From Clavulina sp. PMI_390 (Eukaryota; Basidiomycota; Agaricomycetes; Cantharellales; Hydnaceae): 64,000 nucleotides of DNA. Positions within the stretch are counted from its first letter, which is position 1. The number at the start of each line of letters is the position of its first letter. Position numbers and translations under genes: made by a program. The stretch covers positions 265,968-329,967 of the forward strand of contig WIDE01000022.1 of NCBI GenBank assembly GCA_015039315.1. Direction: 5' to 3'. The notes under the pieces are model-generated. The model was not told the origin of the DNA, ran no database searches, and saw nothing but the letters and a program-made list of their open reading frames with translations. Below are positions 12,378 to 23,574 of the stretch, piece after piece.

Positions 12378-14606
12378 ATGATGCGACGCACCCGTGCCCA
12401 AGCTACTGAAACCGTGCATGGCGGGCAAGCACCGCCCACGTCTTCGCGCTCATTTCTCCGCTATCTAGGCCTAGATCCCCATCACCGGCCCTTGCTGCCA
12501 TCGCGAACGGCCTCTCCTGTCGAATCCCTCGTATCCTCCCTAGGCCATGGCGAAAACAGATCTAGAAGCGGCAGCGATGAGTCCGCGGACCATCTATCAT
12601 CGCCGCCGTCTGTGGCTCTATTGAGCCTCCAGCGCCAGCACTCTAATTCTGGTCGTATCTCACAAAGCTCTGACCAGTCGAGCCCCTCCAAAACATCCAC
12701 AAGCGACCATAGCGGGATGGTGTCGTCGTTTTGGTCCCGAGGTCGTCGTTCAGAATCCACCACAAGCAGCATTTCCCATGGACCCAGTTCAGAGGAGGAG
12801 TACATCCCCAGGGCCTCCCAGCCCATGCTCGCTTCCTCCTCTACTCCCTCTACCTGCTCGACCCCAACTCCCTGGCGTCATAAATTTAGTCTCGCCTCTA
12901 TCAATCCATTCTCGGGTTCGGAGGCTCGACTTGACACTACACCACCACTGTCTCCTTCGAGTAATGACACCGCGGTCCTTTCTACTTCCACTTCCACGCT
13001 TTACAGCAATCTCTCAACAACGTCACAGAGGGACCTTATCGTCACCGACCTGTCAGATCCAGACTTGGACGAAAATTTCCTGTCGGTCGCTCGGCGACCC
13101 TCTCTTCCCGAGTTTGATTTTGTGCTTCGCCGCAAGAATCGAAGCGTTGACAGCGCTGAGACGGACGGAGAAGCACCTGACTCTGTCCCTCATTCAGTCA
13201 ATACTACGCATCCGCCCCGGAGGATAACTCAGGTACCAGGACGCACATCCACGTTCCTCGAGTTGAAACCGTACCTTCTGGCGGACAATCTTTCTGCGAC
13301 ACATCTCGACAGCCATATCGAGGAAGATGAGATCGATTCTGGAGACGAAACGACCCCTCAGACCCAGGCAGCGGAAACGCTTGGCCGCAATGTGAATATT
13401 GGCTCCGTCGTACGTTTTTCCCAATTTCTCTCATTTTCTCCCCCCTTCTGATCCTCTCCTCCTAGTATTCACCAGCACCCAGCTCCCTTCATGCGCAGCT
13501 GGCTTCCTACCAATTTCCTGCCGTGTCAAAGCCACCAAATTCCCTAGCCCCCAAACCACCCTTGGTCCTTTCCACTCTTTCAGAGCAGGCTGAGCCTGCC
13601 ACTCCAGTCAATGTGTCCCCTGCCGTTCTAGCAGCCATCGCGTTGACTGTTGACGATGCCAACGACACAACTTCCCCAACGGAAGAAGCACCCCTCTCCC
13701 CCATCACGTTGTCGAGCCCCACAACAACCTATAAATGGGACAGCCTGGAAGCTGCCCGAGCCTTGATCGACGAAATGGTTGACCTTCCTGCAGTTGATAT
13801 CGCTCAGGATGAAGAAGAGGTCGATGTAGCCCTACCAGCCTCTCGGGCTCCTTCCATCGCCGCCTTGTCAACGATTGCTCCTCTCATTGCATCTGAGCCT
13901 CTTTCTCCTCCACCACGAACTCCTCTCCCTCCTATTCCCGCCAGCCCTGATTCTGCCGCTTCTTCTTCTTCTTCTCCTACCAGTCCAAACTCGCGTTCCC
14001 CTTCTTCCCGACTCGGATTGCGTACTCGTTCAGTGTCCAAGGCTCTAAGGCAGCGTATGGCCAATCTCCCCATCAACCGAACCAGTCCTACAGAGAATTC
14101 CCCTTTCTCCGCCGAGCTTGTACCTTCAGGAGGCGCGGTAAATGATACGGACCGCGCCTCGCTGGCATCAGGGAACACGGAGATATCGTTCCTTGTCACC
14201 GCGCGATCGATCTCCCGTCAGTGGCCCGTCCCACCGAGACGGCAGACAGTCTTCGATGCAGACCAATCCTCTCGGGGAAGCCTTGAGGTATGTGCCGCTT
14301 CACTGATCTCATTTCGACTCCATACTGACTTTTCTTTCATTTGACATCTAGGTTGAGACCACAAAAACAGCGAAGCGAGTCCGGAGTACTCCACAATTGT
14401 CGATGTTCAGCACTCAACGCGGGCCCTGGGTTGCAAAAGGGCCAGTACCAAACTCGCAAGACCCTGCCCCTCGCTCCACTCGCCCCTCTCGGCATGAGAG
14501 CAAGGACTCGCTTGTTGATCCTGACTTGCAGTTCATTCTCAGTGGCTCACGGTCCACAGCTCATCTCACTCGCCCGCTGCCACCCATCCCTGCTGACACC
14601 GAATAG
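12378..14606 (+). CDS. Ser/Pro/Thr-rich protein of unknown function
   Basis: Three exons are predicted: 12378-13409, 13466-14287 and 14352-14606. Both introns are phase 0 with good GT and AG ends, giving 702 residues. The start ATGATGCGACGC follows a pyrimidine-rich leader. The protein is dominated by Ser, Pro and Thr, with many SP/TP sites that could be phosphorylated. It has a basic N-terminus and no membrane segment. Less repetitive islands are SFLRYLGLDP near the start, WDSLEAARALIDEMVDLP in the second exon, and the last exon (RSTPQLSMFSTQRGPW to LPPIPADTE). Short hydrophobic islands in a disordered chain suggest docking motifs of a scaffold or signalling protein, which is inference. I do not recognise the family. 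Confidence 0.65.
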
Positions 14607-15212
14607 GGAGTCGTGCCATGATATGTATCTGATCCTGCTGATGAGGAACGAGCGACCTCTATCCCATCGAAGCCCACTGTATTCATTTTCTGGCGCCGTC
14701 ACTAGAAGGCTCTTTCTGCTCTCTGCACGCATCTGGCCATACCAACCACAAGAAACTACGTTTCTTCACTGCTACCTTGATACCCACAATTGTGTGTGAG
14801 GTTATCCTGTAAGAACTGGTGCTGCGCATCCAGTTCCCATTGCACTCTTGTGTCCATAGACGTTTCTATCACTGAAACCGGCATTTGCTTGTCTCTCTTA
14901 TTTTGCACGCTGCGCGCCTCATACCTCTGTCTCGCTCTTTTCTTCACTCACTTGACCCACTTTGGTGTATTTCTATGTATTCTTCCATTTTTCGGCATCT
15001 TGTCCGTCTGGTCACTGTATTGTGTTTTCTTGCCCTACCTCCAACGTCGATCGTTGCTTTAGGTGGTCATCTTTCTTTCTCTATTCCATTGTATATTGTA
15101 CTGTACAACAAAAAGTAATTGTGCTTGATGCAATCCACATCACAGAACTCCTTCGCGTGATCATCGCATGTATGTGGGACACGGGCAACAATTGAACAAG
15201 TGATACAAAAAG
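14607..15212. other. Intergenic region between convergent genes
   Basis: This region of about 600 bases is pyrimidine-rich on the plus strand and lies between two converging stop codons. It probably contains both 3' untranslated regions. Small ORFs here lack splice or homology support. Confidence 0.4.
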
Positions 15213-16829
15213 TTAGAGCTTGCCCGCTCCCTTCTCCTCCTCCCTGGCGACCTTGATGGCTTCAACGACTTGGGCGTGGATCCCCGGAGCACAGGCAATG
15301 ATGCCCTTGTTCTCCCCAAGGGTACGACCGAGGCCAAAGTCCAGTGGAGCGCCGTACGAATCCGTGACGATTCCACCAGCTTCCGTGACAATGACGTTTC
15401 CTGCTGCGTGGTCCTATGGAAAAATAAGTGTCAACTCCACATCGCATTGGGGCATGACAGTTGGAGGAGAGAAGGGTTCACTCCAAAAGAGGAGCACTAG
15501 GACAGGGCAGCGCAACTCACCCAGATCTTCTCGATATAGTTCTTGCCAGGCACAGGCATCCTCAAATACAAATGCCCCTCGTTCCATCCTCGAGCGAGCG
15601 CAGCGTATTTGGCCTGCGAGTCCATCCTGTTCGCAGGTGCGCTCAGACCCAGAGCACGAGCGATCGCAGCTGTGAAACCCTGAGCTGAATGGGCGGCCTC
15701 GACGCTCTCGAGTGTGCGGATCTCGTTTGCGGGCGGAGCTGCCGCGGGAATCTCGATGCGCTCAAAGAACGAATCGAGATCCGTCGATGAAGATGACGAT
15801 AAGAGAGCAGGGATAGAAGCTTGGAATGCTCCCTGGCCGCGAACGGCGAGGACGAGTGCACCGGTGCCTTTGCTGGAGTCAGTTGGTGAGACAGGCAAGT
15901 TTGGGCAACCGAGAACACCAAGTTGCGGGACACCATCAACAACAAGACCAAGGCAGACGGCGTATTGCTCGCCGCGGAGGAAGCCCTTCGTCCCATCAAT
16001 CGGATCGAGAACCCACATGCCTGCGTGTGGCAGTGGCGTATATCGAGTACGCGAATTTACGTACGGTTTCAAAGAAGGTTTTTCGAGCCGGACACGGATA
16101 TGGCGACCCGCCCCCAGTCATTTCGGTGGGTGGTTTGTCACAAAACGGGTGGCGATGAGGCGCGTAAATCATCAGGAACGCAATGATGTAAAACGTCAGA
16201 AAAAAGTGTATATCCATGAACCCCTCCGAGAAGCGCAAGGATTTGCAACAAAACGGAGATAAGGCAAAGTACGTACGTCCAGAACACCCGCCGGTATGGT
16301 TTCCTTTGTCAATGGCGTCGAGCAACTGGTCGATCGACCGTGTGGCACCAACACCCCATTCCGACTTCTCCCAGGGAAGCGCAGGCTTTGCTAGGGCTTC
16401 GTTGGCGAGTTGTGTGATGCGATCACGCATGAGCTGCGCAGCAGCGTCGGGCTCGGACCCCCGCAGTTCTTCTGCATCTTCTTCCCCGACGATTGGGTCG
16501 GCAGGGAATGCACTAGTCAGAATAGTGTTGACGGCGGCTTGCGCCGAGAAGTCACCAACTGATGGCCATCAACGATACGAATTGTGTCGGGAAAAGCATT
16601 GAGGGATCAGCGTATGGTGTGAGAATCATATGGGACGTAAGAGAGTGATTCGCATCGAGGGTCTCTTGAGAAGAAGAAGAACTGGTTGCGCACTGGTAAC
16701 AGGAGATTTATCTTCCTTTGTGAGAACTTCTCCTTTTACGAGTGTGTTGAATACAGAAGACGTGAGGCCGACTGCTCTCAGGACAGCGGATACAGCAACG
16801 CGCTTTTCGAGCTCGAAGGGGGCAGACAT
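15213..16829 (-). CDS. MET22: 3'(2'),5'-bisphosphate nucleotidase (Met22/Hal2 type)
   Basis: Predicted exons from the right: 16829-16694, 16558-16277, 16020-15521 and 15413-15213, giving 372 residues from the ATG at 16829. It belongs to the inositol-monophosphatase-like, Mg2+-dependent, Li+-sensitive superfamily. The metal-binding GEED lies near residue 70, DPIDGTKGF near 145, and the C-terminal WDHAAG motif near 306. The exon joint at TGGCSG|RMWVLDPIDG restores the family sequence only with the GTACGT donor at 16276, which defines a long 256-base intron. The enzyme converts 3'-phosphoadenosine 5'-phosphate to AMP. This relieves product inhibition in sulfate assimilation and keeps PAP from inhibiting RNA exonucleases. 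The frame stays open upstream to another ATG at 17024 (separate entry). Confidence 0.93.
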
Positions 16830-17024
16830 GGTGGTAGAAAAGAAAGCTGATCGAGGTGGAATAGCACGCAAATAGCCGCAAGAGGTCGATAATCGGCGAG
16901 TGCAAGTTCGAGGCGGGGAGATTCTGATAATGAAGTGGGGCAGGATAGCACTAGTGGATCTGAACTTTTGGATAGTGTTTGTTGACTGAAACGGAATGAC
17001 TACCCTTGCAAAAGGCAAGAGCAT
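16830..17024 (-). other. In-frame 65-codon upstream extension, possible mitochondrial presequence of the nucleotidase
   Basis: From the ATG at 17024 the frame runs without a stop into the nucleotidase start. The 65 extra residues contain eight Arg, one Lys and no Asp or Glu, with many Ser/Thr and hydrophobic residues. They end in RSAFFSTT just before MSAPF. This composition is what mitochondrial targeting peptides look like. Translation from 17024 would give an organellar form and from 16829 a cytosolic form. Transcript start data would settle it. Confidence 0.45.
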
Positions 17025-17405
17025 ACAAAACCGTGAGCCAGATCAATGTGTGGGTCGGCGACTCCTAGGAGGTTATCTGGCAATCTAATCGAGATATACG
17101 CGTCTACACAGCCTTTGCGGCTAATGAGAAGTTGCGAAAAAGCTTCTTTTTTGGGTCTTTACGCAATATCCGACGTATGTCGTAGTAAGAGGCACCCCGT
17201 CCCCTTTTGGTGTTTGGGTCGCAGAATCACGTGCCCGTTTCCCATACCTCGCTTCAAAGTTGATACAAAGGAAACCCGCAAGCACCGCCATCGTCAACGA
17301 CAAAGTTGCTTCTGTCTTGCTGTTCTGCACGCCAGCTGTGTGCATCTACCCCCCCTCATCGTCTAAGAGTCACCACCTCCCCGCTTGACAGCTCCATCCA
17401 ACCTC

Positions 17406-18804
17406 ATGGCTCAAGCACCTGTGAGCCCGAAAGCACCGCCATCCGCCTTGCCGTCTCGACTCACTCTTGGGTTTCCTCTAATCAGATTCGCCGGAAACTA
17501 GTTATCGTTGGAGATGGTGCTTGTGGAAAGGTATGCGAGGCATACTGGACAGCTTCTGCACCGACCTCGCTCACTCTTTCGCTCATGTGGCCTCTGCTCC
17601 TCTCATGATGCAATCGCCAATAATAGACTAGTCTGCTCTGCGTGTTCGTATTCCACATCGCAAGAACCACGGCATTTCTCAGGTATCTAATCTACATATC
17701 CTCCACTTGTTCATTAGCTTTGCAATGGGCGAATTCCCCAAAGAATATGTGAGTCCGCACCCTGCTGCGCCCGAGCGAGGTGCTGACACTGACTGCTCGC
17801 AATTTCCAATAGGAACCCAGTAAGTTGTCCTGTGGACCGCGACCTGTGCAGTATTTCAAAACATTTTGTCTTCAGCGATCTTTGAAAACTACGTCGCTGA
17901 AATACGACTTGATGGCAAACCGGTGCAGCTGGCGCTTTGGGATACTGCGTAAGTTTTGTGTGACTGCCTCATTCGTCGCCATGCCCGAACAATAATGATT
18001 CACGCGAACACATCTCGTTTGTTCACTTGTTCACTCTGGTGTGCTTCGATCAATTGTGTTTTGTTCGATTCAGTGGGCAAGAGGAGTATGAGGTAAGTTG
18101 TGCCACCATAATAATCCTGCATCACGGAGCCAAACGGCCGACAACCGACCATCTTTTTTCCTTTTGGTGCATGTTTCATCATTTCACCTTGCTTAGCGCC
18201 TGCGACCACTGTCCTATTCCAAAGCACACGTGATTCTAATTGCGTTTGCAATTGATGTTCCGGATTCGCTGGAGAACGTCACAACCAAGGTCAGCACAGG
18301 CCGGTCCTCCGGAGTCAACCCGGTCGCATGCGGAACGTTCCGATCTGACTTTCTCTGCTCCACCCCACACCTCACCCCACTTGGCCGTGTTTCATTTACT
18401 CCCCCCAAAAAATCCGCGCTGTCTGAAATAAAATTCGCTGATGCTCCTACCACCTCAATCAGTGGATTGAGGAAGTCCGTTCAATATGTGGACCCCACGT
18501 CCCTGTAATCCTAGTTGGCTGCAAAGCTGATCTTCGACCTCCCCCCAACCAACAACGGCGGGACATACCAGAAGACCAGCTGCCATATATAACGACCAAC
18601 CGCGGCAGAGCCGTTGCCAGTGCTATTGGAGCAAGGACCTACAAGGAGTGCAGTTCGATGAGGAATGAGGGTGTCGATGATGTGTTCGAGGCAGCAACAA
18701 GGGCAAGCATGATTGTTGGTGCCCAGCACAACAGGACTGGCAGCTCGACAGGGAGACGAAACGATGAGGACGATGCCACCGGTTGCAAGTGTGTTGTTTG
18801 TTAG
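17406..18804 (+). CDS. Rho family small GTPase (Rho1/Rho2 type)
   Basis: Nine short exons are predicted: 17406-17420, 17486-17530, 17627-17643, 17718-17748, 17813-17819, 17876-17948, 18074-18092, 18197-18289 and 18463-18804. They give 213 residues in one consistent frame. The P-loop GDGACGKTS is at residues 14-22, the effector region EPTIFENYV at 37-45, and DTAGQEEYE at 61-69. The base-specificity motif CKADLR is at 120-125 and the C-terminal prenylation box CVVC at 210-213. A second Cys at 208 could be palmitoylated. An insert region with PPNQQRRD follows the specificity motif, as in Rho proteins. Such GTPases control cell-wall glucan synthesis, actin and polarity at the plasma membrane. Assignment to Rho1 versus Rho2 needs a tree. 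Confidence 0.9.
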
Positions 18805-20819
18805 GTACGAGTTGTCGGTCCCGATTTTTGCGTTGTGCGCGCGCAGTGATTAACTCTTTATACTCTACGGCGGTCATCTTCACCACACCATGCGACTTTT
18901 AGGCTTTTGAAGCTACTCCCTTTTCCATGGTCGGACGACACTATTTTCTAGATATGCCCTACCCTCCCCTCCCCGACCTCGTCTCATCCAACTCCTTTCC
19001 CGTCCCGACTTGAGTTTCATCCGTTGATCTACTCTACCCTATCCCACCCAGACTTCCGCCTCACACAGCCCTACCTTTCTTTTTTTTTTTTTTCTGATGA
19101 CCGTTCTCAACTCTACTATCGTCGTATCCATGCGTTCAGGCCTTCCCAATCGTGTATCCTCATCTGCTTCTGTCATGGACGATTCTCACTCGCTAGCTCC
19201 CGGTTTCCAATCTTCAATACTACGACTCATCTTGGCCCCTCCCCCACACACATACTGAATGGCCTGACCATACATACACCTTCTGAGAGACCGAGAAGTG
19301 ACAATGTGCGGTAGCTCCGCCCATCAGCTGATGTAACGTAACGTTTTAGGGTCGAGTGATCGTCCGAGTAAGTGGGCGTCGGGAGATATGTCATGAACAA
19401 TCGTCGGGTTGAATTGGCCTAGATCCCTTTCGATAACTAAAGGGGATATCGGAGCGGGAAGTTGGACTTGAACCATGGGAACCGCTAGAGAATGAATGGA
19501 TGGATAGAGAAGTTGTTGCTCATTCCACGTTTCCAGCAAGCAGGAAAGGTTCGAAGACTGATGAAGACAAATTCCTCTCCATCTCTCTGTGTAGGATCGG
19601 CGAAAAAAGGGACCAGCCTGTTGATGAGTTGAGATTGTTAATTTAGAGGGTAGTGCAGTGTATAGGGAATGCCGAGCAGCCAGATCCCAAGAGAGTGACC
19701 TTCTCTGACACACGTGGTGGACCTTAGATCCAGATAGGACGAACCAACAATCGTGATCTTATCGCTTCCTTCAGGGACTTATCCCCGTACTCATAGACAT
19801 GAAGCAACAATCGTACTTGCCGCCGGAGTCTAGGCCACCGTACTAAACGCCAAAATGTCTTGGCATAAGGGGAGTGAAACAACTCTAAATCCTCTAAATG
19901 ACGAGAAATGATGCCATCCCGTGTGCCAGCTGTTGCTCTGATGAGGACGCTGAGCCCCAGAGATTATTGACGTTCCATAAGTATATGCCGTATGCCGTGA
20001 TGGAAAGAGATTGCCATGCAAATCTCCCAAAAAGTCAATGGGCAGCGGACATGCCCCCACTATGAGATCTCGACCCCGACACATACCACCGATATATAGC
20101 GGTCATCATACCTATTAGCCCCTGGAGTGGCCAACGAATTTGTCTGATTGGCCCCAAAGAGAGAGCCGTCGCTAATGCAAGCACCCTGCAAACACCATAT
20201 TGCTTTCGCAACGACAGACGATGACAATAACTTTGGAAGCGATCGTGTTCCTGGCTGGCAGGGACGCGAGAGGGTCACAGCTTCGTCACCAAGCAAATTT
20301 GCTATATCAACACAATTATTGGCAAATCGTCGCTCATTCCGCCTTCCGCGTCGCAGCTATAGAAAATGATCAGAATCTTGGGCACACTCATTAGCATTCA
20401 TCTGTAAGATCGAAGATTATAGGAAAATTCCCAGCAGGCGGGTTCTCACTCCGCAGGAAAAGTGTGCTGTCTCTCGTCAACTTCATCAAGAGGCATGTAG
20501 CCCGCCGGGTAACAGCCGCCGGTAGGGACTACTTCCAAGATAATTCCCTCTTGGGTATAGAATCCGACGGTTCGATATTTCGGCTGCGCATCACTTCCAA
20601 GTTCCAAGTTGCTTGGATGAAAATTTATATGCATGATCGTGTTATGCATGGGACCACCAGCCGCGGCGTCGAGAATTTGACATCGCAAGACCTCAGGTAC
20701 ATATATCAAGCTTGATCTCGGTCTTCCGCCGGGAAAGCCACCAACCTCATCCCCCCTCATCTTCCTCCTCTACACACATCATAGTTGTCTTTCCTTAGTC
20801 CTAGTCCACACCTCTCGCG
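18805..20819. other. 2 kb intergenic region without a supported gene
   Basis: The region holds a poly-T tract of about 15 bases near 19079-19093 and several open frames of 60-130 codons on both strands. None shows a start plus splice pattern or a recognisable protein motif. The minus-strand frame at 20446-20760 (104 codons) is the least implausible but has no support beyond being open. The final part is the upstream region of the next gene, with a short pyrimidine-rich leader. Confidence 0.4.
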
Positions 20820-23013
20820 ATGCCTACCCTTCCGGAATCGCTCGCTCTTACCGCTGCGCAGAGTCGCGAAGTCAGACTCAGGCACGCCAATCTATGCTAT
20901 ATCCGCTCTTCGTCCAGCTAACCCTTCTGCTCGTTTTCAGCATAGGACCCATGCAGCTAGGTGGGCTCACTCGCAGCGTAGACTATGTCTGAGAGCTGTG
21001 AATAACAAAAGTCTCTCGTGCCATTCCATGACTCTAGGGAACTTCTTCAACTCCATCCTGCTGGGGATTCTGCTCATCCAAGTGGCTCAGGTATGGCAGT
21101 GCTAGATTGCTCGTGCTTGCTCTGAATCGGCTTCTCTAACATGTGTCGTCTTGTTCGAACCACAGTATTTCCAGAACTTCCGTGACCCGATGTGTTAGCT
21201 TCTTCCAGCTCCCCTCCCCAGCGTCTCTTTAAGCTCACGTGCCCCATAGGGATCCGGAATCTTGTCATACTGACGCTGATTCTCGATGTTTCGCAAAGTG
21301 GTGAGTCTCCCCCCTAGAACGTACCCTTGGCGAGGATCGGTGTACTGAGTAACTTTTCTCACCTAGCCCTGATGATGTACATGGTACGCAGCCAGCCCCA
21401 AAAGATTCTTCTTCCTTGCCGAGCCTCGCTCACGGTTCGTCCTTCTCATCTCAGTCATGGGAATATGTAGTTCCACACTTTGGTATGTCCAGCTCGCTCC
21501 TCCATCAATCAGTGTTTCAAAAATATATTTGCTCCACTCCACTCCGATTGATGACTGAACCCGCTGCACTTCCATTTTCACAGGCGACTTCGACTTCCTC
21601 GGCCAATCCATGTGGGCACTATCGTGCATTCCCTTCTTCAGCGTGCCCGTCTCTTGGATCGTGCAATGTGCGTCACGTTCCCATCCATACTTATCTGCCC
21701 TGCACTGCTCCCGAACGACCCTGACCGATGCTTAATATTTTTCTCCCTGACAGGTTTCTACGCTTGGAGGTCTGTTCTATTTTTCACACTCCCTCATTAG
21801 TCTCTGTCATGCGGCGTCCTTTCTCACCTTGCTAAACGTGCCCGTTCGTTCTACAGGATTTGGATTATTACCAAAACTAAAACGTGGAGCATCATGGTCG
21901 TTCTCTTCGCAGCTATTCAAGGAGGTGGGTGATATCTATTGGCCCTGGGTTTCTCACTGCTAATTTTGACGTTTGGTTCGCCGGCAGCTTTCGGCATCTG
22001 GGCGGGAATTGGGTCTTTCCTTGCAAACTCAACGTGAGTGGATATTGACACTTATAAGTCCTGCCGTCCCTTCCAAACTCACCGCCTCGTGCTCTTCAAT
22101 AGTGCCGACAATGTGAGGCTTCAAAAAATTGCCATCGTGTGGTTTGTGTTCGCCATGATTTGTGATGTGAGACCACTATTCACTTTTACCCTCCCGTAAC
22201 GACTGACACTGACGATCATTGGCCTTCCGACAAATCACCCAGACGTCTATCATGACTATCATGATCTGGTCGCTCAACCAATCGAAGACTGGTTTCAGGG
22301 ACACCGATACTCTGATTACCAGGATCAACCGGTCAATTGTGCGTCTCGGTCGCCTTTTTTGATTTCCACATTAGCCTAACACTTCTGCTGTGTTCAGCTC
22401 GAGACAGGAGCAGCGACCACCGCGACAGTACTTATTGACTGCCTTTTCCTCTTCCTTATCCCTGGCACCATGATGCATCTCATCCCTGTTATGGCCGTCG
22501 GAAAAGTCTACTCCAACAGCTTCCTTTACCTGCTGAATAGCCGAAATGTCTATCGCAGAACTACCACCTCAAACCGACTGGGGACCGCGGACTTTGCCCG
22601 CAGCTTGGACCGCTCGAGCAATCCCTCCGATGGCGGAACTGCCCGCAACCCCGCCTCCCGAGGTAGCAGCAATGTTAAGGGAGTACGTGCCCTCCAGTTC
22701 GCACCCAACACCAGTGCACTGGAATCGACCGCGGTCCATACAAACATTGAGGTTCGTTGGTCCATCCTACTCTATTGCGCCGATGAACTAACAGGTCTAT
22801 TTCTCTCTATCATTTTTGGCTCATCTCTGAATATAATAGACTACGGTGGATGTTGACCCCAATGTTTCTTACATTATGACCGACCTTGCCCGCCATGAGA
22901 GCCGGGATGACTATAAACCTAGCACGGACGATTCTTCAGTACCTTCTTACATCATCGACACCCAAAACTCACACTCTCTTGGACGCGAGGACGCAAAGTC
23001 TCAATTTGTCTAA
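20820..23013 (+). CDS. DUF6534-type seven-helix membrane protein, copy 1
   Basis: Exons from 21038 on are firm: 21038-21090, 21166-21193, 21250-21300, 21367-21383, 21455-21482, 21584-21667, 21754-21769, 21857-21924, 21988-22033, 22103-22166, 22243-22338, 22398-22751 and 22840-23013. Upstream, an exon ending IGPMQL|G precedes 21038. The ATG at 20820 (PTLPESLALTA) is the likely start, but its join is not a standard GT donor. The chain has about seven hydrophobic helices, among them FNSILLGILLIQV, LVILTLILDV, WSIMVVLFAAIQ and DCLFLFLIPGTM. It carries the family signature of a short YSNS(F)L-x-LLNSRN block after the last helix. A disordered cytosolic tail follows. The family is large in Agaricomycetes and its function is unknown; a receptor- or sensor-like role is only suggested by topology. 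Confidence 0.8.
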
Positions 23014-23574
23014 AGCAAAAGCACCCCTGGCTCAGCTAGGAAGAAGTAAAGAACTGCCCACTTACATACCCTTTATTCGGCTTGCTTCACCCCATTTCTT
23101 CGTCTCCAATTCCTTCCTTCCTCGTGAGGTTGCTTTTACCGCGCCCCACTTTCGATCAATCCTTGCTTTCCCTGGTTGTTGTCTTTGGCCTTATAGTACG
23201 TCCTGCTGTTAACGTTCACGTTGCGCTGGCGCCTTTCTACTTGGGTCTCTTGTTTTGTTATATTGCTGTCGTCTTCTTCCTACTGCTGTCGTTTATTCCT
23301 GGGACTCTTGCGTTATGAAGTGAAATACAATGTTGTCTGTTAGTTAACCTTATGGTTGACAATATATTGTTCTCACCCCTCATTAATCGCCAAGACTAGG
23401 CACCACTAACACGCGATAAGAGATCCGTGAGGGATACGTCCTGAGTAGCGCTTGGTGTCAACCTTGTCAGCCCTTGACGATCAAATTTAATACTACATTA
23501 ACAAGATTCCTGGTATTCAGGTGGTGATTAGAGTACATGCAACGGGCTAACCAGCGATGGCGCTACTACCAAGC
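23014..23574. other. Intergenic region between convergent genes
   Basis: About 560 bases lie between two converging stop codons. The left part is T/C-rich, consistent with a 3' untranslated region. Nothing else is visible. Confidence 0.4.

Noticed and set aside
20446..20760. Minus-strand open frame of 104 codons as a gene
   Set aside because: It has no signal peptide, no splice context and no recognisable motif, and it overlaps the upstream region of a well-supported gene.
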